From Dama dama (taxonomy: Eukaryota; Chordata; Mammalia; Artiodactyla; Cervidae), in NCBI RefSeq assembly GCF_033118175.1, contig NC_083710.1, positions 44,113,501-44,177,500 of the forward strand: a stretch of DNA of 64,000 nt. The letters run 5' to 3'. The notes under the pieces are model-generated. The model worked only from the letters and a program-made list of their open reading frames with translations. It was not told where the DNA came from and did not search any database. A program made the position numbers and the translations under genes. Shown piece by piece: positions 43,127 through 54,880 of this stretch (the first letter of the stretch is position 1; every line of letters starts with the position of its first letter).

Positions 43127-43648
43127 TTGGGAATACCAGACCATCTGACCTGCCTCTTGAGAAACCTATATGCAGGTCAGGAAGCAACAGTTAGAACTGG
43201 ACATGGAACAACAGACTGGTTCCAAATAGGAAAAGGAATACATCAAGGCTGTATATTGTCACCCTGCTTATTTAACTTATACGCAGAGTACATCATGAGA
43301 AACACTGGGCTGGATGAAGCACAAGCTGGAATCGAGATTGCTAGGAGAAATATAAATAACCTCAGATATGCAGATTACATCACCCTTATGGCAGAAAGTG
43401 AAGAAGAACTAAAGAGCCTCTTGATGAAAGTGAAAGAGGAGAGTGAAAAAGCTGGCTTAAAGCTCAACATTCAGAAAACTAAGATCATGGCATCTGATCC
43501 CATCACTTCATGGCAAACAGATGGGGAAACAGTGGCTGACTTTATTTTTGGGGGCTCCAAAATCACTGCAGATGGTGATTGCAGCCATGAAATTAAAAGA
43601 TGCTTACTCTTTGGAAGGAAAGTTATGACCAAGCTAGACAGCATATGA
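43127..43648 (+). pseudogene. BovB RT fragment with YADY box
   Basis: A 173-codon open stretch: MGIPDHLTCLLRNLYAGQEA, FQIGKGIHQGCILSPCLFNL (motif B area), LRYADYITLMAESEEELKSL, LNIQKTKIMASDPITSWQTD, then the DFIFGGSKITADGDCSHEI part. The catalytic YADD reads YADY (residues 81-84, 43367-43378), the second aspartate having been lost by a G-to-T change. Even if joined to upstream parts it would lack polymerase activity. Confidence 0.9.
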
Positions 43649-43696
43649 AAAAGCAGAGACATTACTTTATCAACAAAGATCCGTCTAGTCAAGGCT

Positions 43697-43987
43697 ATGG
43701 CTTTTCCAGTGGTCATGTATGGATGTGAGAGTTGGACTATAAAGAAAGCTGAGCGCCGAAGAATTGATGGTTTTGAACTGTGGTGTTGGAGAAGACTCTT
43801 GAGAGTCCCTTGGACTGCAAGGAGTTCCAACCAGTCCATCCTAAGGGAAATCGGTCCTAGGTGTTCATTGGAAGAACAGATGTTAAAGCTGAAACTCCAG
43901 TATTTTGGCCACCTGATTCGAAGAGCTGACTCATTTGAAAAGGCCCTGATGCTGGGAAAGACTGAAGGCAGGAGGAGAAGGGGATGA
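43697..43987 (+). pseudogene. BovB ORF C-terminal fragment
   Basis: A 96-codon stretch, MAFPVVMYGCESWTIKKAER, WCWRRLLRVPWTARSSNQSI, then KLKLQYFGHLIRRADSFEKA. The cysteine/tryptophan-rich segment YGCESW...FELWCW is the conserved C-terminal region of BovB/RTE proteins, whose role is not well defined. A frameshift before the last basic stretch truncates it. Confidence 0.85.
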
Positions 43988-44399
43988 CAGAGGATGAGAT
44001 GGTTGGATGGTATCACCGACTCAATGGACATGAGTTTGGGTAAACTCCGGGAGTTGATAATGGACAAGGAGGCCTGGCATGCTGCGGTTCATGGATTCAC
44101 AAAGAGTCGGACACGACTGAGCGACTGATCTGAACTGAACTGACTTAGTTTATTTTCCTATATGTGATCCACAAGCTTGGGTATCTCTGTGGATTCACTT
44201 GGCATTTTCTCTGATTATCTATGAAGTAAAGTGATTTTACAAATTAAGTTTACATTTTCTACAGTTTTTATGTGTGTTACAGTACTATATTGATTGAAAA
44301 AATGGTCCTAATTCTTCACCTATTCATCAGTCAACTCTAGTATCTACATACTTTGAAATATGATTGTTCACTTCAAAAATGATGCACTTCTTTTCTTTA

Positions 44400-44805
44400 C
44401 TCATAGGATTTGGGCTGGCCTTGTAACATGTTTTGCATAGTGGATTATAAGGAAATGCTGTGACAGTTCTGAGACTCAGGTTATTAGGCCTTCCAAAATT
44501 CCATCCTCTCTTTCTGAAGCCTATCCTGGCTATCCTTACTATGCATAAAGTGGAACCAAATCAGATCATTTTTTCTCCAGCTACAAACCCAGACCTGTGA
44601 AAGAACCTACCCAAGATCAGTAAAGCAGAACAACTAATAGCTAACCACAGGTGAATGAATGACCTCCACTGAGCCCAACTCAGTTAGCAGAACTGCCCAG
44701 CTGACAGTCTCAAGAGTGGAAGTAATCCTCTTGCTATATGCCATAGAAGTGTCATGATTGATTATTACACAGCAATGTTGTAGGCATAGATAACTGAAAT
44801 AGTAA
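44400..44805 (+). mobile_element. MaLR (MLT1-like) LTR
   Basis: 'gatttgggctggccttgtaa', 'agttctgagactcaggttat', 'agcagaactgcccagctgac' and the end 'acagcaatgttgtaggcata' resemble the sense layout of an old MaLR LTR recalled from memory. Strongly diverged, edges uncertain. Confidence 0.5.
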
Positions 44806-45202
44806 TGATTTCTGATAATTCCAAATAATTCCCCACTAAAAGATTTATGAGCATATTATGTTTTCAACAGCAAAATATGTATTATGTGCTGCCATTTTCA
44901 TTCCCCCAAATGCATCCTAGAATGTTGAGTATAGAACAGGTCACCAAAAGTAGTGGTGACTGATCATTTGATATGAGAAGAGAAATGTACCAAATTCTCC
45001 CCAAATTAGAGAAACTGAAGTTACTCGCTTATTATTTTGGCTTTTATGTTTCATATGCCTAGAATAGGCTTCTGAAAATGTTGAAAGAGTAAATTGATGA
45101 ATGAATACACAGACATGAATGGTACCATTATTATAATAATTGTGTACAACACTGTAACCTCTACTTTCTCTGCATTTAATAGGTATTAATAGACTGCAAG
45201 TA
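44806..45202. other. Unassigned sequence
   Basis: About 400 bp with no recognised repeat or gene. Confidence 0.4.
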
Positions 45203-45419
45203 TACTCAGTTGCTTCAGTCATGTCTGACTCTGAGAAACCATATGGACTGTAGCCTGCCAGATTCCTCTGCCATGGGATTCTCCAGGCAAGAATATTGGA
45301 GTGGGTTGTCATGCTCTCCTCCAGGGGATCTTCCCAACCCAGAGATCGAATCTGCAGCGTCTCCTACATCTTCTGCCTCACAGGCAGATTCTCTACCACT
45401 GAGCCATTCAGGAAACCCC
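45203..45419 (-). mobile_element. Bov-tA SINE
   Basis: Full-length antisense: 'actcagttgcttcagtcatg' tail, 'attctccaggcaagaatatt', 'ggggatcttcccaacccaga', and head 'ctaccactgagccattcagg'. The B-box complement 'agatcgaatctgc' is degraded. Confidence 0.93.
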
Positions 45420-45463
45420 ATTCATAGATTAATTACTCTGAAATAAATAACTAAAAAGTTATC

Positions 45464-45820
45464 TGAGTTGTGGCTCTCCACCCCAATTCCACATGTAAAA
45501 GTCTAATTGCTAACATGACTGCATTTGGAAATCAGGCTTTTAGGAGGTAAATAAAATTGGGTGTGGTATTAATTCAATAGTATTGGTGGCTTATAAGAAG
45601 AAGAGAGAGATTTTCTCTGTCTTTCTGCAAACTGACTCAGGAAAAGTCATGTGAAGAAACAGCAAAAAAAGTGGGCATCTACAAGCTAGGAAGAGAGGTC
45701 TCACCAGAAACCAGACCTGCTGCTAGCTTGATCTTGAGCTTCCCTGTGAGAAAATTCTGTTGTTTCTGCCACCCAGCATATGGCATAATGTTATGGTGCC
45801 CAAGTGGACTAGGACAGTAT
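45464..45820 (+). mobile_element. MLT1-type MaLR LTR
   Basis: A sense MaLR LTR: 'actgcatttggaaatcagg', 'gtggcttataagaagaagag', 'aagagaggtctcaccagaaa', 'tagcttgatcttgagcttcc', 'ttctgttgtttctgccaccc', ending near 'ggactaggacagta'. This matches the MLT1A-like order from memory. Solo, with no internal MaLR part. Confidence 0.82.
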
Positions 45821-46372
45821 GAAAAAAAAAATGAAAAAAAATTATCTAAATTTGTTAAATTTACACAAGAATCTTTTGAATAAGAGTAAAATGTGTCTGG
45901 GAAAAATAAACTAGATTTTTTTAGCTGATTGTGAAAAAAGAAGACTGAAAATATAAAACTTCGTTTCTCTAAGTGGATGTCTTGCATCCTGTCTTAAAAA
46001 TTCTAATGCATCGAGATCAGGTCTTGTTTCAGGCCTACTTAAGAAACCAGAATAGACACAAGCTGCTAGAGGGAAAATGAAGTGTTTAACAAATGGGAGA
46101 ATAAACAGTTTTGGTCCCTTTATGTTGCTTCTGGGAATGTCCCTTAACTCTATTTTGAGTCAAATTCATTCACTCTTCTGTTGTTGTTGTCACCATTTAT
46201 GTTAGTATTTTTCTTGTATGTATGCCTACTAATCAGGATTCTACTTACTGCTCTACAAAGAAGTGTTCGTATGAATAAGTTTCATATTTATGGACACTGA
46301 AAGTGACTAGCAAGTTGTGCGGCACACAAGAGTTATTCAACACAGGATGGTCACATTTGTCTTCTCTAGTAC
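45821..46372. other. Unassigned sequence
   Basis: About 550 bp with no recognised gene or repeat. Confidence 0.4.
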
Positions 46373-46380
46373 GTTTGGCT

Positions 46381-46604
46381 GGATTTCCCAGGTGGCGCTA
46401 GTGGTAAAGAACTCACCTGCCAATGCAGGAGACATAAGAGAGGCAGGTTAGATCCCTGAGTTGGGCAGATTCCATGGAAAAGGAAATGGCAACCCATTCC
46501 AGTATTCTTGCTTAGAGAATCCCATGGATAGAGGAGCCTGGTCAGCTATAGTCCATGGGGTTGCAAAGGGTCAGACACGACTGAAATTACTTAGCACACA
46601 TGTT
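46381..46604 (+). mobile_element. Bov-tA SINE
   Basis: Full-length sense SINE: 'ggatttcccaggtggcgcta', the 'cataagagaggcaggt' insert variant, 'tattcttgcttagagaatcc', end 'acacgactgaaattacttag'. gtttggct at 46373-46380 and 46605-46612 is an exact target duplication. The B box is mutated ('ggttagatccctg'). Confidence 0.95.
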
Positions 46605-46612
46605 GTTTGGCT

Positions 46613-47079
46613 ATAACTTCAAAAAATTAATATTCTTTGAAACAGTCAATATTTAGTAGAGATCAGTAAGTAATTTCATATATAGATTTGGAAATGCAGA
46701 AGTAGTCTCAGGTATTGACTTACAGTATTGTGGTCAGAGAGCTGTTTTGTGAAGGAGAAAGCAAGACATTATGGGAGTTAGAGCCCGAGGATCAAGCTTA
46801 TCTAAGACATACAGTGGAAACTATTCATAGGTTAAGGTCATCTCAACTCACCGATACATGATTTTTAGATGGTAGAAATATATTCCTGCAAAAAATTAAA
46901 AGCACTTATATTGGTTGAGTACTGAAAAATAGAACTAAAGGTTAATAGCATTTTGGTATAAACTATGTTTCCAAAATAGTAACTTTGTTCAAATACATAC
47001 ATAATAAAATTATTGTTTTGCTTGATTTACCTTTCAAAAATGTAAGTTAATTTTTAAAAATTTTAACTTAATTGTTTCC
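46613..47079. other. Unassigned AT-rich sequence
   Basis: No recognised gene or repeat. Confidence 0.4.
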
Positions 47080-47620
47080 ACTTAAAAATATGCCATGGAC
47101 ATCCTTCCAAATGTATATGTATTTAATATACATTTAACTTGTCATCTTTTAATAGTTTACAGCTTTATATTAAGTGAACTCAATGCATTTTCAATCATTT
47201 TCCTATACTTAACTATTAACGTTGTTACTGGAATTTTAAAATTAATTTCAGTCATGCTGATACCTCTCAATTATTGATACTTTCATATCTGTAGAGAAAG
47301 TTCACAGAAGAAAAATGTTGGTTCTAAGAGTACATATACTCTAAATTTTAATAAATACTGCAAGATTGCGTCCTAAAATTTTTATAATATACAATACCAT
47401 CAACAATGTGTAAGGATATATTTTCCTCTATATCTTTCAGTGCAATGGTAAAAAATGACATTTTCTTACTGATTTAATTTGCAATTTCCTGACTTCTAGT
47501 AATACTAGACATCTAATGATATGGTTATTGTCCTTTTGAATTTTCTATTCTGTGAATTATTTGTTCATGGCTTTTATTATTTTTCTGTTAAACTGTTTTA
47601 CTTATTAATTTATAGAAACT
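47080..47620 (-). mobile_element. Possible ancient L1 remnant
   Basis: Faint resemblance to very old antisense L1: 'ccatcaacaatgtgtaagga', 'tgacattttcttactgattt', then 'attctgtgaattatttgttc' and 'atggcttttatta' in the expected order. Too diverged for any frame. Low confidence. Confidence 0.35.
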
Positions 47621-47924
47621 GTTTGCATTAATTTAAAATTATTTATTGTATATATTTCTCTGTTATATAAAATAATGTTTTATTTTCTATTGGTCTATCA
47701 TTTGTATTTAAATACTGTTTATTATAGATTTTATCAAATGAATAATTTCATTTTAGTTTAGTTTGTTCTTTGATCTTTTTATTTATATATATTTTTTATA
47801 TGTTCTGTTTACCTGGAAAGATAACTAGGCTTAATTAATTCATGATTGTTTACATTTTATCAAAAATTAGAGATAATAAGTCTTATACCTTTGCTGTCTC
47901 ATTATAACAGCTGAAATTTTACAT

Positions 47925-48618
47925 GTTGTCATTTAGTCACTAATTTTTGTTCAACTATTTGCCACTTGATGGACTGCAGCAGGCCAGGCTTCCCTGTCCC
48001 TCACCATCTTCTGGAGTTTGCTGAAGTTGATGTCCTTTCAGTCAGTGATAACATCCAACCATCTTTTCCTCTGAGGCCCTCTTCTCCTTCTGCCTTCAAA
48101 CTTTCTCAGCATTCAGGGTCTTTTCTAATGAGTCAGCTCTTCGCATCAGGTGGCCAAAGTATTGGAGCTTCAGCTTCAGCATCAGTACTTCCAATGAGTA
48201 TTCAGGATTGATTTCCTTTAGAATTGACTGGTTTGACCTCCTTGCTGTCCAAGGGATGCTCAGGAGTCTTCTCCAGCACCACAGTTTGAAAACAATCTGC
48301 CCTTTTTATGGTCTAACTCTCATATCCGTACATGACTACTGAAAAGACAATAGCCTTGACTATATGGATGTTTGTCAGCAAAGTGATGCCCTTGCTTTTT
48401 AATACACTGTGTAGGATTGTCATAGCTTTCCTGCTAAAAAAACAATCTTCTAATTTCATGGCTGCAAGTCAACCTTCCGCAGTGATTTAAAACCCTAAGA
48501 AGAGGAAATCTGTCACTGCTTCCACCTTTCCCCTTCTATTTGCTGTGAAGTGATGGGGGTGAATGCCATGATCTTAGTTTTTTAAATATTGGGTTTTAAG
48601 CCAGCTCTTTCCCTCTCC
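47925..48618 (-). mobile_element. BovB LINE, 3' part
   Basis: Antisense BovB from an eroded 3' tail ('gttgtcatttagtcactaat') through 'atcaggtggccaaagtattg', 'ctcatatccgtacatgacta' and 'gccatgatcttagttttt'. It is split by a Bov-tA fragment and resumes at 48735. Many stops, and an old copy by divergence. Confidence 0.92.
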
Positions 48619-48734
48619 AAGATCCCCTGGAGAAGAGACAGTCTACTCACTCCAGTATTCTGGCTTTGAGAATTCCAGACTGTTTAGGCCATGGGATTGC
48701 AGAGAGTGGACACAACTGAGCTACTTTCACTTTC
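48619..48734 (+). mobile_element. Bov-tA SINE, 5'-truncated, nested in BovB
   Basis: 'aagatcccctggagaagaga', 'cactccagtattctggcttt', 'gtggacacaactgagctact' are the second half of Bov-tA, ending 'ttcacttt'. It interrupts the antisense BovB. Opposite orientation excludes it being part of that BovB. Confidence 0.88.
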
Positions 48735-49452
48735 CTCTTTCATCAAGAGGTCCTTTAGTTCCTCTTTCCTTTCTGCCATTAAAGTGGTATCATCTGCATA
48801 TTTGAGGTTGTTGATATTTCTCCTGGCAATCTAGATTTCAGCTTGTAACTCATCCAGCCAGGATGTGCTGCATGATGTGCTCTACATATAAGCTAAATAA
48901 ACAGGGTGACAATAAACAGCCTTGTCATACTCCTTTCTCAATTTTGAACCAGTCATTTGTTCCATATAAGGTTCTAACTGTTGCTTCTTCACCTACATTC
49001 AGGTTTCTCAGGAGATAGGTAAGATGGTCTGGTATTCCCATCCCTTCAGGAGTTTTCCACAATTTGTTATGATCCATATACTCAAAGGCTTTAGCATAGT
49101 CAATGAAACAGAGGTAGATGATTTTCTGAAAAGTCTTGCTTTCTATATGAACCAGTGACTGTTAGCAATTTGATCTGTGGCTCCTCTGCCTTTTTCTAAA
49201 CCCAGCTTGAACATCTGGAAGCTCTCGGTTCTTGTATTGCTGAAGCCTAGCTTGAAGAATTTTGAGCACAAATTTTCTAGCATGGGAGATGAGTGCAATC
49301 ATCTGGCAGTTTGAATTCTTTAGTATTTCCCTTTTTGGAAATTGGGATGAAAATTGACCTTTTCCAGTCCTGTGGCCACTGCTAGGCTTTCCAAATTTAC
49401 TGACATATTCAGTGCAGCACTTTAATAGCATTATCTTTTAGTATTTTAAACC
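48735..49452 (-). mobile_element. BovB LINE, RT part
   Basis: Continues the antisense BovB into RT: 'tggtatcatctgcatattt' (motif C area), 'cagggtgacaataaacagcc', 'ctcaaaggctttagcatagt' (motif A area), minus-strand protein LKILQARLQQYKNRELPDVQ, GFRKRQRSHRSNC. Ends upstream of RT at about 49452. Confidence 0.92.
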
Positions 49453-49544
49453 TTTACATGCATATGTTTTAAATGTGCTGTGAATTATAGACTCAAGAGA
49501 TGAAATTGCCAAGTGCACAGAATCCATCTCATCAGATTTTGTAG

Positions 49545-50005
49545 TGGCCAACATGGAGGAAAATATTTTGGGATAACATTATATTAAGTGACTAAACATT
49601 ATGTTAAGTGAGACACCTTCTTATTGGACTGTGAGGGATTCTCCTGTTGGCATTGAAAATAAGGTCAATTTTGATGTTGTTTTAGGGCCACGTGGCTAGG
49701 ACATTTGGACAGCCTCTAAGAGCTGGGGTTGACCCCAGCTGACCACACAAAAATAGGAACCTCCTCCAAAAGGACTGAATTCTTTCAACTTCCTGGATAA
49801 ACTTGAAGGAACACTTCAAACTCCAGATGAGGACACAGATCAATTAGACTCATGATTCCATATTGGTGAGACTCTGAAGAGAGCATTTGGTTTTGTTGTA
49901 CCCAGATGTTTGACCCACATAAACTGAGATAAGAAATCTGTGCTGTATTAAACTGCTAAATTTATGGTAATTTGTTACACAGTTTTGTACCCTAATATAA
50001 AGATT
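49545..50005 (+). mobile_element. MLT1-type MaLR LTR, diverged
   Basis: Sense MaLR-like: 'agctggggttgaccccagct', 'aaaaggactgaattctttca', 'tccagatgaggacacagatc', 'gtttgacccacataaactga', and the 3' end 'tttatggtaatttgttacac'. The order and 3' end fit MLT1 from memory. 5' edge uncertain. Confidence 0.65.
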
Positions 50006-50394
50006 CTCACTTTTAAGACCCTAGGAAAACAGTGGTCTACTCCTTCCAATCATTGACTTTGACTTCCCTACCACTTTGCATACTTTCTAAGTAGATTATG
50101 TTTGATTTGTAGAAATAAAGAAATCTAGCATTCTTTGTCTACTGGCCCATTTTACTTACTTGCATTATCAAGCCCTACCTTTACGTAAATGTCACACTGA
50201 CTCCTTCATTTATATCTTAATTGGATTTATCCTTGGACTTTGTAATGGATATCTATTTGGCTACCTTTTCAAAGATATTGAACTGTTTTTTATTATGGTG
50301 ATTTACAGTAACTTTTATTTTTGAGTATAGCAAATCTTTACTCAATCACTGTTTCATTTTTCAAGACTTCCTTATTTCCATTTTTTCTCCATGT
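50006..50394. other. Unassigned sequence
   Basis: About 390 bp without a recognised element. Confidence 0.4.
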
Positions 50395-50405
50395 AAACTT
50401 TGAAA

Positions 50406-50678
50406 CGGAGAAGGCAATGGCACCCCACTCCAGTACTCTTGCCTGGAAAATCCCATGGGTGGAGGAGCCTGGTAGGCTGCAGTCCACAGGGTCACTATGA
50501 GTCAGACATGATGGAGCGAATTCCCTTTCACTTTTCACTTTCATGCACTGGAGAAGGAAATGGCAACCCACTCCAGTGTTCTTGCCTGGAGAATCCCAGG
50601 GATGGGGGAGCCTGGTGGGCTTCCGACTATGGGGTTGCACAGAGTCGGACACAACTGAAGTGACTTAGCAGCAGCAGC
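50406..50678 (+). mobile_element. Bov-A2 dimeric SINE
   Basis: Two Bov-A monomers in tandem ('ggagaaggcaatggcacccc' at 50406 and 'ggagaaggaaatggcaaccc' at 50551), each ending in the TCAGACATGA/TCGGACACAA-type BovB tail, joined by the pyrimidine linker 'ccctttcacttttcacttt', with an (AGC)n tail. The 11-bp target duplication aaactttgaaa is exact (50395-50405, 50679-50689). The monomers lack the tRNA-like head. Confidence 0.96.
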
Positions 50679-50689
50679 AAACTTTGAAA

Positions 50690-53235
50690 ACATTTAATCA
50701 AGTTAGAAATTTGATTCTAATTAAAATATAATTAAGTCTTTGTATTTTATTTTGACATTTTAAATGATATCAAGTTTTTCCTTCCTAGAGGATTGTTAAT
50801 CTCTTATACCATTTGTTAAGACTTCTTTCCTCTTAAGATATAACTTAAAGTGTGTCCCTATGGAAATCGACATTCTCATACATTGTCAGTGTCTGTGGTT
50901 CTGATATGTTTGATTTCACCCAAGAATATAGGAGTTGAGCATGTAAACTAGACCTTACCTTGACCACAGTGACTGGTTGGTTTTGGGCATGTCACCCAAA
51001 TCCAGCCGAGGTTCACTGAACTTCAAAATGTGTAGTGCTGGAGCTAAAATTACCATTGTTATCCTGTGGATCTGATTTTATAGATGAGCTTAGAAAATTC
51101 AATAAATTCAGCTAGATGGTGTTTATGAATGACAACAGAGTGGTGAAATGGCTGGATGATCTCTAACTGCTGTTTCTTTTTAAGTGCTAGTATAATGGGA
51201 TATCCCTTAACCTGTTCTGGTCATCTTACCTTCAAATCCTAGACCACTAGATACACATATTTCTATCTCCTCCTAGATGTTTTTAGCTATTATAGGCATT
51301 CAATGGATAGAATACACATTGGCCTAAAAACAAAAACTGAGTAGAATCTTAGTATGGCATAAATGAGCTACATTTTGGGTGAATAGGGAATAAAAGAGTT
51401 AATGGGTGAAGCTGGTGAAAAGTCTTCTTTAGATATTGATGAAGAATAATCTGGCAGAAGTTCTGGGAGTAGATATTGAGCAATTCTCAATCAAGTAAGA
51501 ATAGGTACAATAGTAAATGCTGTCTTAGCTCCCAGGACTACTGGTCATATGAGTCATTTTCCTGGAGAGTCCTTCTGTATTTACTCAACTGGCACCTGAC
51601 CCTGGCTTTTCTTGGGCAAGATCTATATGCAGAGAAAAGTCTCCCAGTTGGGAAATCCTGCTATTAACTTTAATGTAGTTCAGTTTTTTTCTTTCTTCCT
51701 AGGACTCAGAGTTCCTCTTTCATATTCACTTCACCACCTCACTTAGTGAACACTTGTCTTCTATATTTTATATTCTGCTAAAATATATTATTGTTTTACA
51801 CAGAACTTGATTCCATATTAAAATTATGGTCTTAAATCATTAATGAGTAAAAATTATAGTTTTCCTTTTTGTAAAGACAGAAAAATAATGTTTTCAGTCT
51901 GTTAAGGGGTGAAAACAAAATACCATCTTTTCAGTCTAAAATAAGTGAGAATAAAAGTAGAGGTGTTTTACTTTTCACTAAAAAAAGAAAAAGAAACCTG
52001 AATATTCTTAGCCAGTGACACTAACAATATCCAACTAAAAACAGAAATGAAATACTCAAATGAAAAAGAAAATTGTCTTGATAAAATATATTTCTTAAGA
52101 ATACATTTAACAAGAAAGGTACAAGAACTATACAAAGAGAAATATAAACATTTCTAATTTATTTCTAAAGTCAGAATCTCATATTCCAGAAAAAGAAAAC
52201 ACAAGATGTTGCTCTTATTATTATTATAAGCTTGTTAGGCAGGAAAAAGAAAAGATACGGAATATAAAGAGATATCTATGTATTGTACAAAGCTAATCAC
52301 ATTTAAGGATATATTGATCTATTTTAAAGTTCCCTATTGTCTGTAGTTTCATACCTATGTTGCTACCATGTTGACTTTCTCTGCTTGATGATAACCAGCC
52401 CATTGTTCTTCCTATGTTCTGGAACTTCTTTGGAGACCTTCTCCTGCTGAACATTTCCACTATGAATGAATGTCTCTGCTGTTCAGTCTATTACCTTGGT
52501 CTTATTTCACTTCTTTGAACTTCACTTCTCTAAGTGAAGGAAGGCTTTCACTTCCACTGTCTGCATGGGGTCTGGCTGCAACATATATTTCTATATAAAG
52601 TATTTCTTGACTTGAATCTTGGCCACACACATAAAAGTAAGAATGTCTCATTTTTTTTTTTTTAAAGCTGTGCATCTTTACCTAAAACAAATAATAAGAT
52701 CTTAGTTTCATAGTTTTTCTTTTTTCTTCAGATATTAAATGTGTACAGGTTTAGGAAAAAGAATCATGGTTCACAAAATTACCTGAGAGCTAGCTTGATT
52801 ATTTGTATGAAGAATGGGATGACATCTTTTGTATATTATATTCTATTTATATTTATGATACCTAACAATGAAATTGGTTATTGTCATATGAGTTCCACCA
52901 GGGATGGGATTTTCCAATGTTTATTTCCCTAATGTAACTCATACACCCAGGACAGTGCTGTTGTCTAGTAGTTGATATAAGAATGTATGGGAATTTATCC
53001 TGAATGAACAAATGATGCTTGACTCTACAAGCAGACTTACAAATCTTAACACTACCCTTGAAAATAATTTTTAACATTTAATGAGTGTATGTCAAGTTCC
53101 AGCTTCAATGATTTATATATATATTTCGCTGTTTTTTAAAGCTTCTTCACAAAAGTTTTGCAAATCACTTCTTAGCTTTATAAGTGAAAAAAAAAATATC
53201 TAACTTGCTCATGGTAAATAGACCATGTACCTAAA
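50690..53235. other. Unassigned sequence, 2.5 kb
   Basis: No gene, RNA or confidently named repeat. The block at about 50890-51190 hints at a very old interspersed repeat but I cannot name it. A T run lies at 52650-52662. All open stretches are at most 71 codons and carry no motif. Confidence 0.45.
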
Positions 53236-53355
53236 TGAAGTCGCTCAGTCGTGTCCGACTCTTTGCGACCCAGTGGATTGTAGCCCACCAAGCTCCTCTC
53301 TCCATGGGATTCTCCAGGCAAGAATACTGGAGTGGGTTGCCATTTCCTTCTCCAG
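53236..53355 (-). mobile_element. Bov-A monomer SINE
   Basis: Antisense: 'gaagtcgctcagtcgtgtcc', 'gactctttgcgacccagtgg', 'gggattctccaggcaagaat', 'gggttgccatttccttctcc'. It ends where the Bov-A monomer begins. It has no tRNA head. Low divergence suggests relative youth. Confidence 0.93.
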
Positions 53356-53763
53356 AATGCATAGCTAGTAAATAGAAAATCCAGAATTAAAAAGTCTATC
53401 TCTGGCCAAAGATAATTACATGATATACATGCTAATTACATGATATAAAGTAGATTATTTGATTCTCATAACAACACATTTAAAACATTCCGTCTTCAAG
53501 TAGAAGAGAAATATTGTCTCTTTTTTGAAGAACCATGGAAGCTCAGGCAATTTGTTTTGAGTCTCTTTAGCCATGACCACTGCAAAAGGTCTGGATACCT
53601 ACTTGCCATGTCTGTTAGAAGACAGAAAACTACTACTCCACTGTAAGGAGAATATTACAAGATCCTTCAGCTCTATTCCTCTGTGAATCCTTTCATTGTG
53701 CCCACTAGAGGAACAATTGAGCTAATTGCCAAGCTGAGGAGAAGGGAGTTCTTAGATTTCTGT
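53356..53763. other. Unassigned sequence
   Basis: About 400 bp, nothing recognised. Confidence 0.4.
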
Positions 53764-54131
53764 TTTAGTCCATTTGAGGCTGCTATAATAACATACCATA
53801 GACTAAGTGGATTATAAGCAACAGAAATACACTTCTCACAGTTCATTCATGAGACTACGACATCCAGGATCAAGGCACTGGAAGATTTGGTGTCTGGTGC
53901 GGCCTACTTCCTAGTGCATAAATAGCCAGAATTTCACTATAACCACATGGAGGAGGAGGCAGAAGAGTTCTCTGGGATCACTTTTATAAAAGTACTAATA
54001 TCACTATGTATGACGGCTCTGCCTTCATGATCTTATCACCTCCCAGAGGCCCCCACCTCTAAACTCATCATATTGGAAATTAGGTTTCAGTATATAAATT
54101 TTAGAGGAGGGCACAGACATTCAATCTATAG
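53764..54131 (-). mobile_element. MLT1/MST-type MaLR LTR
   Basis: An antisense LTR: 'tttagtccatttgaggctgc', 'taataacataccatagacta', 'ggatcaaggcactggaagat', 'gatcttatcacctcccagag', and its 5' terminus 'cattcaatctatagca'. The order is the reverse complement of the MaLR layout with 'ttgttatagcagc'-type 3' ends. Solo. Confidence 0.82.
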
Positions 54132-54139
54132 CATACAGG

Positions 54140-54880
54140 ATTTAAGCCTTTCTGGGCCCTCACTCTTTGGAGCAGCCTCTTCTCTAGATGTGTTAGTAGA
54201 GGATCTAGAGAGCCCTCTCCCATGTGTCTCACTTCTTGGTGAGGATGCAAGTAAGAATCTGAGATCTTACCCATTGAAAAAAGCTTTATTGAAGATAAGG
54301 AGGGAGAGAACAGGCCAAGGCCAAGGAAGGCAATGGCCCAGAGGGCTGGGGTGCAGAGATTTTAAGGTAAGGTTTTTGCATTATCCAGGAAGTTGTTCAT
54401 TGACAGTCATATATGAGAACTGCAGATTATATAACAAGAGACTCTACTCCACATGTCTTTCCCATAATTCAGTCTGTCATGATTAGATATATGTATTCAT
54501 GGAATATTTATAAATATTTAATGAGTCCAATGGCAAATAAAGGTTATCTAAGTACATGCTAGCATTAAGTATCTACATGTGTCAGAGTAGGGAAAGTCCC
54601 TCCAGTCAGCCAGTGGGGAATTTTTCCAGTCCCTTGACTATTTTGGAATATATTGATGGGGGTGTGTTTGGGGCAGGGCTGGTAAATAGCTTGGTGAGAT
54701 TAGGCAGCCATTGGACATTTAGTTGCCTGTGGCTAATTTCCTGCCTAACAGATGGATGTTCTCTTTCTTCCATGATGGATTCCTAGACTGTAGTGATGGG
54801 GGAAATCTGCATTCAGGCTATGCTGATGACAGGGGAAACAATCTAGACACTCATCTGCAGTGAAAAGTTAATGCTTTCCT
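54140..54880 (-). mobile_element. LTR-like element, related to 16132-16700
   Basis: On the minus strand: an AATAAA signal (complement at 54285-54290), a CT-rich block upstream ('ctgttctctccctcctt'), TATA-like 'cttgttatataatctgc', and 'gtaagatctcagattctta' downstream. The same order, including 'tatgggaaagac', is present at 16132-16700 in sense. Ends could not be fixed, and no internal retroviral sequence is seen. Confidence 0.5.

Larger units (their letters stand above)
43124..44143 (+). mobile_element. BovB LINE, RT palm to 3' tail
   Basis: A well-kept sense BovB of about 1 kb beginning between RT motifs A and B and ending in the CTGAA tail. It is among the least diverged copies here. One open frame (43127-43648) stops at a TGA that replaces a family TTA ('agcatatgaaaaag'), and a second frame (43697-43987) covers the C-terminal end. 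No clear target duplication is visible. Confidence 0.95.

Noticed and set aside
43471..44067. 198-codon minus-strand open frame
   Set aside because: It is antisense to a BovB whose sense frames (43127-43648, 43697-43987) carry the RT and C-terminal motifs. It arises because BovB antisense frames are often open.
50880..51200. Possible very old interspersed repeat or DNA transposon
   Set aside because: Some phrases felt familiar ('gactggttggttttgggcat') but I could not place ends, order or family, so I left it unassigned.
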